This document shows, in pieces, positions 49,875-58,828 of a stretch of 64,000 nt of DNA (its first letter is position 1; each line of letters starts with the position of its first letter). The stretch spans positions 496,001-560,000 of the forward strand of contig OZ246008.1 in NCBI GenBank assembly GCA_965230525.1, given 5' to 3'. Below the pieces are notes generated by a model. The model was given only the letters and a program-made list of their open reading frames with translations. It had not been told where the DNA came from and did no database searches. Made by a program: the position numbers and the translations under genes. This DNA comes from GCA-002733465 sp965230525 (lineage in GTDB: Bacteria > Pseudomonadota > Gammaproteobacteria > Enterobacterales > Kangiellaceae).

Positions 49875-50371
49875 AGCCAATGCAATTAATAAAACGTCAA
49901 CTGACTCGCGCGTTTACGCTAATCGAACTAATGATAGTTATCGCAATAATTGGCATATTAGCCGCAATAGCATTGCCCGCTTATCAAGACTACACCATTC
50001 GAGCTCAAATGGCAGAAGGACTATTGATGACTAATGCACTCAAACCCAAAATCAGTGAATTTTATAAGTACAAAGGCCGCCTACCAAAAGATAATGCAGA
50101 AGCTGGTTTACCGGATGCAAAATACTTAATCGGAAACTATGTTAAAAGCATGTCAGTTGAAGATGGTGCCATCCATATTGAATTGGGCAATAAAATAAAT
50201 TCAAAGTTGGTCGGCAAAATTTTAACTTTACGCCCACAATACGTCGAAGAAACCGACATCACTCCGCTGGCATGGTTATGTGGTGGTAGCCCCGTGGTTG
50301 AAGGTATGCAAGCCAGTGGCGAAAATAAAACTAACATAAGAGCCGCTTATTTACCGGCCGCTTGTCGATAA
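49871..50371 (+). CDS. Type IV major-pilin-like protein with Ala at -1
   Basis: The 166-residue prepilin has a 14-residue basic leader and the cleavage region LTRA^FTLIELMIVIAIIG, with Glu at +5 and the hydrophobic helix continuing to IALPAYQDYTIRAQ. The globular domain ends with a disulfide-type pair (LCGGSP ... AACR). The usual Gly at -1 is Ala. The start overlaps the GspF-like gene by four bases (ATGA). It should be processed by a prepilin peptidase encoded elsewhere and form a pilus or pseudopilus. Confidence 0.85.
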   Translation: MKPMQLIKRQLTRAFTLIELMIVIAIIGILAAIALPAYQDYTIRAQMAEGLLMTNALKPKISEFYKYKGRLPKDNAEAGLPDAKYLIGNYVKSMSVEDGAIHIELGNKINSKLVGKILTLRPQYVEETDITPLAWLCGGSPVVEGMQASGENKTNIRAAYLPAACR

Positions 50372-50378
50372 TAGCAAA

Positions 50379-50404
50379 GGCGTTTTGCTTTTTAGCAAAG
50401 CGCC
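50379..50404 (+). terminator. Hairpin after the pilin cluster
   Basis: GGCGTTTTGCT and AGCAAAGCGCC pair over 11 positions (one G-U) around TTTT, eight bases after the pilin stop. There is no U run after it, so it may be a 3' stabilising hairpin. Confidence 0.5.
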
Positions 50405-50498
50405 AACGACTTGCCTACTCTAGCCGCAGCTCAACAAAGATAGTCTTGTGGACGCTGAGTCAAAGTCTTATACGCTTTCATATTGCATCACACCAAAT

Positions 50499-50522
50499 TC
50501 GCCCTTTAGAGAAAGAGGGCGA
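50499..50522 (+). terminator. Second hairpin in the pilin/VPS10 intergenic region
   Basis: TCGCCCT and AGGGCGA form a 7-bp stem with a 10-base loop, followed by GCGTTTTA. The rest of 50405-50682 contains no gene; its right end holds the GGGAG ribosome-binding site of the next gene. Confidence 0.45.
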
Positions 50523-50682
50523 GCGTTTTAGCTAACAGGCCAAACGGCTAGCTTACTATCTTTCAAAACTATCCGATATTTTATCTGACAATTTGCTCAG
50601 CTAAGACAATCGACAGTGTACAAAGCTCTATGGTATACACTAGTGATTAAATTTTTCCATTCGTTTTTTTGGGAGCCCACTT

Positions 50683-53600
50683 GTGAATATCAGTCGATTG
50701 TTACAACCTGTTTGTCTATCAATTATCTTATTTGCCCTACCATTATCAACCAGCATCGTTTTTGCTAAGTCTGACTCACCGATGACTTCGGCGACCTTTG
50801 ATGGTCTTAAATTTCGAAATATAGGCCCTGCGCTTATGTCGGGTCGAATCGCTGATATCGATATTGATCTGAGAGACAAAAATGTTTGGATTGTAGGGGT
50901 GGGCTCCGGCGGAGTTTGGAAAACCACCAATGCTGGCGTGACCTGGCAACCTATCTTTGATGATCAAAGCGTTTACTCTATTGGAACAGTGACTATTGAT
51001 CCCAATAACTCATCAACCATTTGGGTCGGTACCGGTGAAAATGTCAGTGGTCGACATGTTGGCTTTGGAGATGGCGTTTACGTCAGTCATGATGGCGGCC
51101 ACACTTGGTTAGATCGTGGATTAAAAGATTCTGAACACATTTCGGAAATCATCGTTCATCCAAATGATCCTAATATAGTTTGGGTAGCCGCCCAGGGTCC
51201 TCTTTGGTCCAAGGGCGGTCAACGTGGACTATTTAAGTCTACCAATGGTGGTGAAACTTGGAAGCGGGTCCTTGGTGATAATCAGTGGGTTGGCGTGACT
51301 GATTTATTAATCGATCCACGAAACCCCGATCGGCTTTATGCCGCGACATGGCAACGTCATCGTACCGTTGCAGCATTGATCGATGGCGGAGAAGGCACCG
51401 GTATTCATCGTTCAGAAGATGGTGGCGAAACTTGGGTTCAACTCAGCCCAGCCAGCAAGAAAAGTAAAAAGGCCAACAAAGCTTTATCCAAAAAGAGCGG
51501 TTTACCTGATACCAAAATGGGGAAAATTGGTTTAGCGATTTCACCGATAAATCCAGATGTATTGTATGCCGCGATTGAACTCAATCGACGAACCGGAGCT
51601 GTTTACAAATCAACCGATAGAGGCGCCAGTTGGAGCAAACAATCTGACGCCGTTGGTGGTGGAACAGGGCCACACTATTATCAAGAACTATACGCCAGCC
51701 CTCATCACTTTGACCGCATCTACTTAGCGGGACCAGGCATGCAACAATCCAACGATGGTGGTAAAACATTCTTTCCGATGAAAGAAGAACACAAACACGG
51801 TGATAATCATTCCTTAACTTTTTCTGCAACTGACAAAGATTATTTGTTGATGGGATCTGATGGAGGAATCTATGAGTCATTTGATGATGGCGAAAACTGG
51901 CGATACCTTCCTAACCTTCCTATTACTCAGTATTACAAAGTTGCCGTCGATGACGCAGCACCCTTTTATAACGTTTATGGCGGTACTCAAGATAATGGCA
52001 CCCAAGGCGGTCCATCACGTACCAATAATCGAAACGGCATCAGAAACTCAGATTGGGAAATGGTACTTTTTGCCGACGGCCATCAACCGGCAACCGAACC
52101 AGGCAATCCAAATATTATGTATGCAGAGTGGCAGCAAGGTAATTTGGTGAGAGTGGATCGAACTAACGGTGAGTTAGTATTTATTCAGCCACAACCGGCT
52201 GAGGGAGACCCTGAAGAACGCTTTAACTGGGATGCGCCCATTTTAGTCAGCCCGCATCAACCGACTCGAATTTATTATGCATCGCAACGCGTGTGGCGTT
52301 CTGATGATCGCGGCGATAGTTGGACCGTCATTTCGAGCGACTTAACTAAAAACCTTGATCGAATTAAACAGCCTATAATGGATGGACAACCCGGCTGGGA
52401 TGCAGCTTGGGATATGTGGGCGATGTCAAACTATAGCACCATTACATCACTCGCTGAATCGCCTAAAAAAGAAGGATTAATTTACGCAGGCAGCGACGAT
52501 GGCTTAATTCATGTGACTGAAAATGGCGGTAAAAACTGGCGGAAAGTAAAAGTTTCCAGTTTACCGGGTGTTCCCGATTCAGCATTCGTGAATGATATTA
52601 AGGCCGACCTATTTGACCCAGACACGGTTTATATCGCCTTAGATAATCACAAGTTTGGCGACTATAAACCCTACCTATTGAAATCAACGAATCGAGGCAA
52701 AAGCTGGAAATCAATCGCCGGCGACCTTCCTAAAAAGCATTTAGTGTGGCGTGTGGTGCAAGATCATATAAAGCCCAGCCTAATGTTTACCGCAACAGAG
52801 TTTGGTGTTTTCTTCACCTATAACGCCGGCAAAAATTGGATTGAGTTAAACGGTGGCATCCCAACAATTTCTTTTAGAGACGCAGCCATTCAGCGGCGAG
52901 AAAACGACTTAGTCCTTGCAAGTTTCGGACGTGGTTTTTTCATCCTAGATGACTACAGCTCATTGCGTGATGTCTCAGAAAAAAGCCTTGCTCAATCGAA
53001 ATTATTTAAGCCAAGAAAAGCTTGGTGGTATATCGAACAAGGCCCTCTCTCTCGATTTGAATCCAAAGGTTATCAAGGTGCAAGTTTTTACAATGCGCCC
53101 AACCCAGATTTTGGGGCAACCTTTACTTATTATCTTAAAGATGCTCTTAAGACCAAAAAGCAAATAAGGCAACAAAAAGAAAGTAAGCTAAAAGATCAAA
53201 ACAACATTCCTTTTCCAGGCTGGCAAGCAGTCGAAGAGGAACGTCGGCAACAACAACCAAAAATTTGGTTAACCGTAAAAAATGCCGCAGGCGAAGTTGT
53301 TCGGCGAATTCAAGGAACTAATAATAAAGGCTTTAATCGAGTCTCCTGGGATTTAGGTATTCCAAAGTCAGATGCGATCACCACGGCGAAGCCAGGTGAT
53401 GATCAAAGCTACATCCAAATCAGCTTTTTATCGGCACCTGGAGAATACAGCGTTGAATTAAGCCAACAAATGGATGGTGTGATTAGCCAACTTGGAGAAC
53501 CGCAAACGTTTATGGTTGAACCCATGGCACCCGGTTCACTAAAAGGCGCACCAACGCAACAGGTGGTTGATTTTTGGAAAGCCGTTAGCGATATAAAGGG

Positions 53601-54015
53601 CGAATCAAGTGCAGTGCACGTTAGTTTAAGCGAACTACAAAATAAAATAAAAATGTTAGCAATTGCACTAGAACGTTCCAATGCAGCTCCTGGCGAATTA
53701 GATAAGGAGCTACACAAAATTCGTAGTGAATTACTAGATATCGATTATCAACTCAATGGTGATCCGTCTAAATTTGAGGTTTACTTGAATAATGTAAAAA
53801 CGGTTAATAATTTAATTGGTGTAGCAGAGTTAGGTACTTCATTTTCTACTTACGGGCCGACTCCGACTCATCGACAAAGTTTAAAGCTAGCTCGTAAAAA
53901 ACTAGACCTTGAAAAAGCCAAGCTCAAAGCGATTATTGAAGTAAAAATTCCACGTTTGGAGAAAAAGCTCAAGGAAAACGGTGCGCCATGGGTTAAACAG
54001 CAATCCCTGCCTTAA
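50683..54015 (+). CDS. Exported VPS10/BNR beta-propeller protein (sialidase/sortilin-like repeats)
   Basis: The 1,110-residue protein has a signal peptide (1-28, ending VFA-KS) and two beta-propeller regions (about 45-480 and 510-750) built from Asp-box repeats of the type SxDGGxTW: TTNAGVTWQP, SHDGGHTWLD, STNGGETWKR, SEDGGETWVQ, STDRGASWSK, SDDRGDSWTV, TENGGKNWRK. The C-terminal part (about 850-1110) is helical after an Ig-like beta domain. Such proteins are widespread in marine Gammaproteobacteria with unknown ligand; no sialidase active site is evident. GTG 50683 is supported by GGGAG upstream. It is likely periplasmic or secreted. Confidence 0.85.
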   Translation: MNISRLLQPVCLSIILFALPLSTSIVFAKSDSPMTSATFDGLKFRNIGPALMSGRIADIDIDLRDKNVWIVGVGSGGVWKTTNAGVTWQPIFDDQSVYSIGTVTIDPNNSSTIWVGTGENVSGRHVGFGDGVYVSHDGGHTWLDRGLKDSEHISEIIVHPNDPNIVWVAAQGPLWSKGGQRGLFKSTNGGETWKRVLGDNQWVGVTDLLIDPRNPDRLYAATWQRHRTVAALIDGGEGTGIHRSEDGGETWVQLSPASKKSKKANKALSKKSGLPDTKMGKIGLAISPINPDVLYAAIELNRRTGAVYKSTDRGASWSKQSDAVGGGTGPHYYQELYASPHHFDRIYLAGPGMQQSNDGGKTFFPMKEEHKHGDNHSLTFSATDKDYLLMGSDGGIYESFDDGENWRYLPNLPITQYYKVAVDDAAPFYNVYGGTQDNGTQGGPSRTNNRNGIRNSDWEMVLFADGHQPATEPGNPNIMYAEWQQGNLVRVDRTNGELVFIQPQPAEGDPEERFNWDAPILVSPHQPTRIYYASQRVWRSDDRGDSWTVISSDLTKNLDRIKQPIMDGQPGWDAAWDMWAMSNYSTITSLAESPKKEGLIYAGSDDGLIHVTENGGKNWRKVKVSSLPGVPDSAFVNDIKADLFDPDTVYIALDNHKFGDYKPYLLKSTNRGKSWKSIAGDLPKKHLVWRVVQDHIKPSLMFTATEFGVFFTYNAGKNWIELNGGIPTISFRDAAIQRRENDLVLASFGRGFFILDDYSSLRDVSEKSLAQSKLFKPRKAWWYIEQGPLSRFESKGYQGASFYNAPNPDFGATFTYYLKDALKTKKQIRQQKESKLKDQNNIPFPGWQAVEEERRQQQPKIWLTVKNAAGEVVRRIQGTNNKGFNRVSWDLGIPKSDAITTAKPGDDQSYIQISFLSAPGEYSVELSQQMDGVISQLGEPQTFMVEPMAPGSLKGAPTQQVVDFWKAVSDIKGESSAVHVSLSELQNKIKMLAIALERSNAAPGELDKELHKIRSELLDIDYQLNGDPSKFEVYLNNVKTVNNLIGVAELGTSFSTYGPTPTHRQSLKLARKKLDLEKAKLKAIIEVKIPRLEKKLKENGAPWVKQQSLP

Positions 54016-54022
54016 AAAACAG

Positions 54023-54085
54023 AGATTGCTTCGTTCCTCGCAATGACAGTTTTAGGATTGCTTCCTGCCTAGCAATGACAGTTAT
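54023..54085. repeat. Two tandem copies of a GATTGCTTC...GCAATGACAG repeat
   Basis: GATTGCTTCGTTCCTCGCAA with TGACAGTTTTAG is followed by GATTGCTTCCTGCCTAGCAA with TGACAGTTATAG. Each unit is an imperfect palindrome (ATTGC...GCAAT). It lies just after the VPS10-like gene and is of a type dispersed in many bacterial genomes. Confidence 0.7.
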
Positions 54086-54161
54086 AGGTTTACTTACGAC
54101 AATCGATCCCTGTCATCGCCTCAAAGTGCCTTTCGGTGAATACCCACAGCACACTAACTTA

Positions 54162-55037
54162 CTACTGCAATTGAGTCAGTTTATAACCAGCTTTTTTAAG
54201 CAAGTCGACAAGTCCTTTGTCGCCGACAATATGGCCAGCACCAACGACAACAAATAAGCTTTTGTTGGCTTCTAACATTTTCTGAATATTTTTAGCCATC
54301 TCGATGTTTCGATCAATGATCATGGCATCAAAGATTCCTTGCGCGCCCTCTTTATCAAGATCTTTGGCGAACATGTCGAGAATCTTGTCGTCATCGCCCG
54401 TTTTCCAAGCTTTAAAGAGTGATTCCATTTCTTTGGCATCGACTTCCAAACTTTGTACCAGCATTAGCTCTTGTTGTTTTTGATTAAACCCGCTGAGCAT
54501 CTTTAGTTGAGCATCTGCGGTTTCTAAACTAATCACGTTTTTATTGGATTGATGGGCTAAATCTAAAAAGTGTTTATCAATACCTAAAGCTTCTTTATAA
54601 CCGAGTTGTTGAATCATCATCAATTGAAGCTGCAAGCTTAAGAACCAAGCTTCATACGGCGCAAATTGAGCACAAGGTAACGATTTTTGGGTGCATGCTT
54701 TGCGATAAATAGCGAGGGTTTCTGGCGATAAGCGACTTTCTATCGGCGAATTTAGATTAATCGCAAGTTGTTGAACTAATGGCATTAACTTTTCTTGGTC
54801 GCCAGGCTTGAGGTCGATTTCGACGACTAAGTTTTGCGCTTGATTGTAGGCATCCTTTACGGTTTTTGATAGTGGGTACATATCCTCTGAACCGAGATGG
54901 ATCGAGCCAAACAAATAACTGCTATTGCTGCCTTTTTCGATTTTCCATAAGTCAGGCTTGCCGTTATCGGCGGACACAGTCATTGTAAACAGTGTGATTG
55001 CAGCCATAATAAGTCTAGTGACGGTATACTTTTTCAT
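54162..55037 (-). CDS. TraB/GumN-family protein, exported
   Basis: The 291-residue protein has a signal peptide (about 1-23, ending VSADN) and the conserved TraB pattern: YLFGSIHLGSEDMYPLS (GxxH) near residue 45, VVEIDL, GIDKHFLDLA, VISLETADAQLKML and the terminal VVGAGHIVGDKGLVDLLKKAGY. The family is related to heme-binding and metallopeptidase-like folds, with the two GxxH motifs proposed to bind metal. Substrate is unknown. It is convergent with the VPS10-like gene. Confidence 0.88.
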   Translation of the reverse strand: MKKYTVTRLIMAAITLFTMTVSADNGKPDLWKIEKGSNSSYLFGSIHLGSEDMYPLSKTVKDAYNQAQNLVVEIDLKPGDQEKLMPLVQQLAINLNSPIESRLSPETLAIYRKACTQKSLPCAQFAPYEAWFLSLQLQLMMIQQLGYKEALGIDKHFLDLAHQSNKNVISLETADAQLKMLSGFNQKQQELMLVQSLEVDAKEMESLFKAWKTGDDDKILDMFAKDLDKEGAQGIFDAMIIDRNIEMAKNIQKMLEANKSLFVVVGAGHIVGDKGLVDLLKKAGYKLTQLQ

Positions 55038-55247
55038 AAATTTTCCTTGATAGGTGTTAAGTTAGCTGAATTAGTCTAGAGCCTGTCCTAATTATTACAA
55101 TCTATTATTAACATTGGCTGTAAATTGATCCTCACGCTGTGAACAAGATTCCAAGTCTAAGGGCGGTTTGAATCACTGCTCTGATTTGTAGTCCGCGAGT
55201 ATTAGGGATATAGTCAATACTCGTTGAAACCTAGGAGAATAATAATT

Positions 55248-55817
55248 ATGACTGTTTCTATCGTTGATTTATGGCTCGCTATTGTATTGGCAGGCCTGTT
55301 TTGCTGGATTGCCAGCGCCATTATTCATATGGTACTCAAATATCACAATGCCGATATGAGTAGCCTTCCCAATGAAGACACTGTGTCAGATGCATTGAGG
55401 GAAGGAAATCCTAACCCCGGGCTCTACCACATGCCGTTTTGTGGCGATATGAGCGAAATGGGCAAGCCAGAAGTCCAGGAAAAGTTTAATCGAGGCCCGG
55501 TGGCGATGGTCACTATTTTTCCTTCCGGACTGCCACCAATGGGAAAACTGCTGACTCAACAATTCATATTTTTTGTACTTGTTTCCGCGTTGCTCGGTTA
55601 CGTTATGTCCATGGCAATTCCAATAAGTGCTGATTACATGACGGTGTTTAGATTTGCATTTGCAATCGCTTTCATCGCTTACGGAATGGGTGGTCTTCCC
55701 TTTAGCATTTGGTATGGACATCCATGGTCTAATTGCATCAGGTTTTTACTCGATGCACTGATATACGCAGGAGTTACCGCAGGCACTTTCGCTTGGTTAT
55801 GGCCAGCGGCAGTTTGA
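55248..55817 (+). CDS. Four-helix membrane protein of unknown function
   Basis: The 189-residue protein has four hydrophobic segments (about 5-30, 100-120, 125-150, 160-185). The loop after the first helix (YHNADMSSLPNEDTVSDALR and onward, including PGLYHMPFCGDM) is probably exposed and contains several Met and His. It is chosen to start at ATG 55248, after AGGAG, rather than 8 codons earlier. I recall similar unannotated proteins in Gammaproteobacteria but not a function. Confidence 0.7.
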   Translation: MTVSIVDLWLAIVLAGLFCWIASAIIHMVLKYHNADMSSLPNEDTVSDALREGNPNPGLYHMPFCGDMSEMGKPEVQEKFNRGPVAMVTIFPSGLPPMGKLLTQQFIFFVLVSALLGYVMSMAIPISADYMTVFRFAFAIAFIAYGMGGLPFSIWYGHPWSNCIRFLLDALIYAGVTAGTFAWLWPAAV

Positions 55818-56023
55818 CCCATTGGTAATGTCGGTCTGAATTCTGTCTGACTCGGTGCTTAAGGCCCCTGTTAAGCACCGAGATGCGTTGATGTATGACC
55901 TAGGTATTTGGTCAACCCCCAATCATTAGACCCATCAACTATTAGCTCGCGAAAGCGGCTGTTGTTATAATCGATAAGATATCGATATCTTCTATTTAGA
56001 ATTCCATCACGCGGACCACCATC

Positions 56024-56512
56024 ATGGCAGATAAAATCGAAGTCTTTGTTGCAGACTATCAAAATACGCAACATGCAGAAGCGCTGAGCTATCTTTTAAA
56101 TTGCTATGCGGAAGATCCCATGGGCGGAGGCGCTTCTTTGTCCGATGAGGTGAAATCGACCCTCGCCAGCCAACTGGCTAAACAGGGTAATGCTTTTTCA
56201 GTTCTTTGTTATGTCGACGGAAAGCCAACAGGGCTGGTTAATTGTTTTTATGGTTTTTCTACTTTTAAGTGCAAGCCACTCGTTTATATTCATGACGTTG
56301 TTGTCATTGGCGAGCATCGTGGGCTTGGTTTAAGCCAAAAAATGCTGGATGAGGTCGAAAGAATCGCCCGAGATAAAAATTGCTGCAAACTAACACTTGA
56401 GGTTTTAGATGGGAATACTGTGGCCAAAAACGCTTACCTGAAGTTTGGTTTTTCTGGATATCAACTCGACCCAAAAATGGGCAACGCGCTCTTTTGGGAA
56501 AAAACCCTATAA
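56024..56512 (+). CDS. GNAT-family N-acetyltransferase
   Basis: The 162-residue protein has the GNAT order: KIEVFVADYQNTQHAEALSYLL, VLCYVDGKPTGLVNCFYGF, the acceptor-site strand VYIHDVVVIGEHRGLGLSQKML with the acetyl-CoA loop (RGLGLS), and KLTLEVLDGNTVAKNAYLKF, then GF. It is a typical single-domain acetyltransferase with unknown amine substrate. It stands alone between the membrane protein and purE. Confidence 0.88.
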   Translation: MADKIEVFVADYQNTQHAEALSYLLNCYAEDPMGGGASLSDEVKSTLASQLAKQGNAFSVLCYVDGKPTGLVNCFYGFSTFKCKPLVYIHDVVVIGEHRGLGLSQKMLDEVERIARDKNCCKLTLEVLDGNTVAKNAYLKFGFSGYQLDPKMGNALFWEKTL

Positions 56513-56653
56513 TTAATAGTTTTTGCCTATAAATAAGCGTTAAAAGCACCGATGGCAAGTTAAAAGATCGCTAAAAATATGCAACCTAATCAATCTTTCA
56601 GTATAATGCGCGATTAATTTTTCTATCACCTCAATTACACAAAGGGTACAAAA

Positions 56654-57154
56654 ATGAGCAAAGCATTTGTTGCAATCTTAATGGGTTCAGATTCTGACTG
56701 GCCTTGTATGCAAAACACATTAACAGTTTTAAAAGACTTAGGTATTCACGCCGAAGTTAAAGTGACTTCTGCACACAGAACACCGGCTGCAACTCACGAA
56801 TACGTGAAAGATGCTGAGGCTCGCGGCTGTAAAGTATTTATCTGTGCTGCTGGCCTTGCTGCTCATTTAGCAGGAGCGGTAGCGGGCCTAACCACTCGCC
56901 CAGTAATCGGCGTACCAATGGACGGCGGACCGCTTAACGGTCAAGACGCTTTATTATCAACCGTTCAAATGCCAGCGGGTGTTCCTGTAGCGACTGTAGC
57001 GATTGGTAAAGCCGGTGCAAAAAATGCCGGTTACTTAGCCGCACAAATGCTAGGTATTGCTGACGAAGACGTTGCCAAAGCAGTTGCCGCCGATCGCGCA
57101 GCTAATGCTGCTGCGGTTATTGAGAAAGACAAGCAGCTTCAAGCTACGCTTTAA
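56654..57154 (+). CDS. purE: N5-carboxyaminoimidazole ribonucleotide mutase
   Basis: PurE class I converts N5-CAIR to CAIR in purine synthesis. The 166 residues show MGSDSDWPCMQNT, VTSAHRTPAATHEYV with the catalytic His, FICAAGLAAHLAGAVAGLT, TRPVIGVPMDGGPLNGQDAL and GKAGAKNAGYLAAQML. A TATAAT hexamer lies about 55 bp upstream. The usual partner purK (N5-CAIR synthetase) is not downstream; the next gene is tsaC. PurK must be encoded elsewhere for a class I enzyme to function. Confidence 0.95.
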   Translation: MSKAFVAILMGSDSDWPCMQNTLTVLKDLGIHAEVKVTSAHRTPAATHEYVKDAEARGCKVFICAAGLAAHLAGAVAGLTTRPVIGVPMDGGPLNGQDALLSTVQMPAGVPVATVAIGKAGAKNAGYLAAQMLGIADEDVAKAVAADRAANAAAVIEKDKQLQATL

Positions 57155-57202
57155 GTTTTCGATGCCCAGCACATATGTGTTGGGTATTTTAAGATCCTTT
57201 CA

Positions 57203-57754
57203 GTGCACCCATGGCAATACCGAAGAGCTATCAAAACGCTTAAAGCTGGCGGTGTGATTGCTTATCCTTCGGAGTCTGTATTCGGTTTGGGTTGTGATCC
57301 TTACAATCTGCAGGCAGTCTCAGACCTCCTCAATGTAAAACATCGCAGCTACAAAAAAGGACTGATTATTTTAGTCAGCGATATTGAGCATGCTGCCCAT
57401 TTCATCGCCCCCCTTACCTCTCAACAAAAACAACGCATTCAAAACCATACCGGTCGAGCGACCACCTGGTTAGTCAACAAATCCGCTAGAACCTCACCTC
57501 TGTTAGCTGGAAAACATGCTAAATTGGCGGTACGCGTGACCACCAATCCCGTAGCTAAAACCCTGTGTGAAATGATGCAAGGTCCTATTGTTTCCACCAG
57601 TTGCAATCGAAACGCTAAGCCTACGAGTCGCTCGGTGGCTGTCATTCGGAATAAGTTCTACCAACCACTCGCACAAATAATTCCTGGAGCATGCGGTGGC
57701 GAAGCCGCATCACGAATTGTTGATCTCGACTCAGGACAGATTTTACGCGCTTAA
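57203..57754 (+). CDS. tsaC: Threonylcarbamoyl-AMP synthase TsaC
   Basis: TsaC makes threonylcarbamoyl-AMP from threonine, bicarbonate and ATP for t6A modification of tRNAs. The 183-residue short form (no Sua5 C-terminal domain) has GGVIAYPSESVFGLGCDP, KHRSYKKGLIILVSD (KRP-like K-R-x-x-x-K-G), AVRVTTNPVAK and VSTSCNRNAKPTSR. The start is GTG 57203; the ATG at 57211 is out of frame. It follows purE by 48 bp on the same strand, the arrangement seen in some Gammaproteobacteria near DNA-processing genes. Confidence 0.93.
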   Translation: MHPWQYRRAIKTLKAGGVIAYPSESVFGLGCDPYNLQAVSDLLNVKHRSYKKGLIILVSDIEHAAHFIAPLTSQQKQRIQNHTGRATTWLVNKSARTSPLLAGKHAKLAVRVTTNPVAKTLCEMMQGPIVSTSCNRNAKPTSRSVAVIRNKFYQPLAQIIPGACGGEAASRIVDLDSGQILRA

Positions 57755-57954
57755 TAAAGCTGGTCCTCGAACTAAAATAACGAGTGGAGCTGATATAAAA
57801 TGGCCTGTCGCCCGCCTAATTCCTAGTAACACAGCAGTTCGCAACGCTGAAAAAATGAATTTGAGCAATTCAGCGGTTGCTTTTTAATAATGCTTGATCA
57901 ATACTTGAGCTATCAACTATTAATCAAGTAAATAACCGAGCTAAATAGACCATC

Positions 57955-58380
57955 ATGATTCAAGACTTCACTCCAACAATGAATTTAGCCATCGAATTGG
58001 CTGCATTAAACGTACAAATCAATAAGCGGGTTGACTCGCCACTTGGTTTTCATGGTATTAGCTTTACTGAGTTTTTGGTGATGCACCATTTAAGTCAGGC
58101 TAATCAACAATGCATGCGACGAGTTGATTTGGCCAATAAAGTTGGCTTAAGCGCGTCTGGAATAACGCGACTGATTAGCCCGATGGAAAAAATCGGGTTG
58201 GTACAAAAGCAAAAAAACCCGCGCGATGCGCGAGTTAGTTTGGTCAAATTAACCGAGAGCGGCGAACGGATTTTTATTGAAGCAAGAACGACCTTTGAGC
58301 AAAGTTGTGATACTGCTTTTAGAAGTTTAAGTGACAAAGAAATTCAACAATTAAGAGATTTGGCCATTAAGTTAATTTAG
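57955..58380 (+). CDS. MarR-family transcriptional regulator
   Basis: The 141-residue protein has the MarR wing-helix: FTEFLVMHHLSQANQQCMRR, VDLANKVGLSASGITRLISPMEKIGLV with the recognition helix, and the wing KNPRDARVSLVKLTESGER (R-D-A-R). It precedes oadG by 108 bp, so it could regulate the oxaloacetate decarboxylase genes, but no operator was singled out. Distinct from the MarR at 3992. Confidence 0.88.
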   Translation: MIQDFTPTMNLAIELAALNVQINKRVDSPLGFHGISFTEFLVMHHLSQANQQCMRRVDLANKVGLSASGITRLISPMEKIGLVQKQKNPRDARVSLVKLTESGERIFIEARTTFEQSCDTAFRSLSDKEIQQLRDLAIKLI

Positions 58381-58488
58381 TCGAGTTAACTTTAATTATG
58401 ATTTCGCTTGCGAAGCTATGATCATTAGTTATTTGATCTCCGAGGTGGATTCGATTTATGCTTTGTTCTCAATTAGTTAAAGGGAAAA

Positions 58489-58767
58489 TTGGTTTTGCAA
58501 GAATCTGCTAACTTATTTTATGAAGCGGGTACGCTTATGCTTGTCGGCATGGCGTTTGTTTATGCTTTTTTGAGTTTACTGATTATTGTTATAAAAACGG
58601 TGATCGCACCACTCGGTAGACGATACCCGGACCCTATTGCTAAGCCAAAGACACCAGCAGTGAATAATTCAAGCTCCGAAAATTCAAATGCTGTCAGTGA
58701 CCAACCGAATCAATCGATAGTCGCCGCGATTACTGCGGCCATCAATCAATACCGAAAGACCAATTAA
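58489..58767 (+). CDS. oadG: Oxaloacetate decarboxylase gamma subunit
   Basis: OadG is the small membrane subunit that joins the Na+-pumping oxaloacetate decarboxylase together. The 92-residue protein has one N-terminal hydrophobic helix (GTLMLVGMAFVYAFLSLLII, about 14-33) and a polar Pro/Ser/Asn tail, the OadG plan. The start is TTG 58489 preceded by AAAGGG; a second TTG two codons later is possible. Its place just before oadA and oadB, in the order G-A-B, makes the call good despite the low sequence conservation of this subunit. Confidence 0.85.
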   Translation: MVLQESANLFYEAGTLMLVGMAFVYAFLSLLIIVIKTVIAPLGRRYPDPIAKPKTPAVNNSSSENSNAVSDQPNQSIVAAITAAINQYRKTN

Positions 58768-58828
58768 ATTATAAATACTATTTTGGACCAAGACCAAAAT
58801 TAATAAAGTTACATCAAGGAAAACCATT

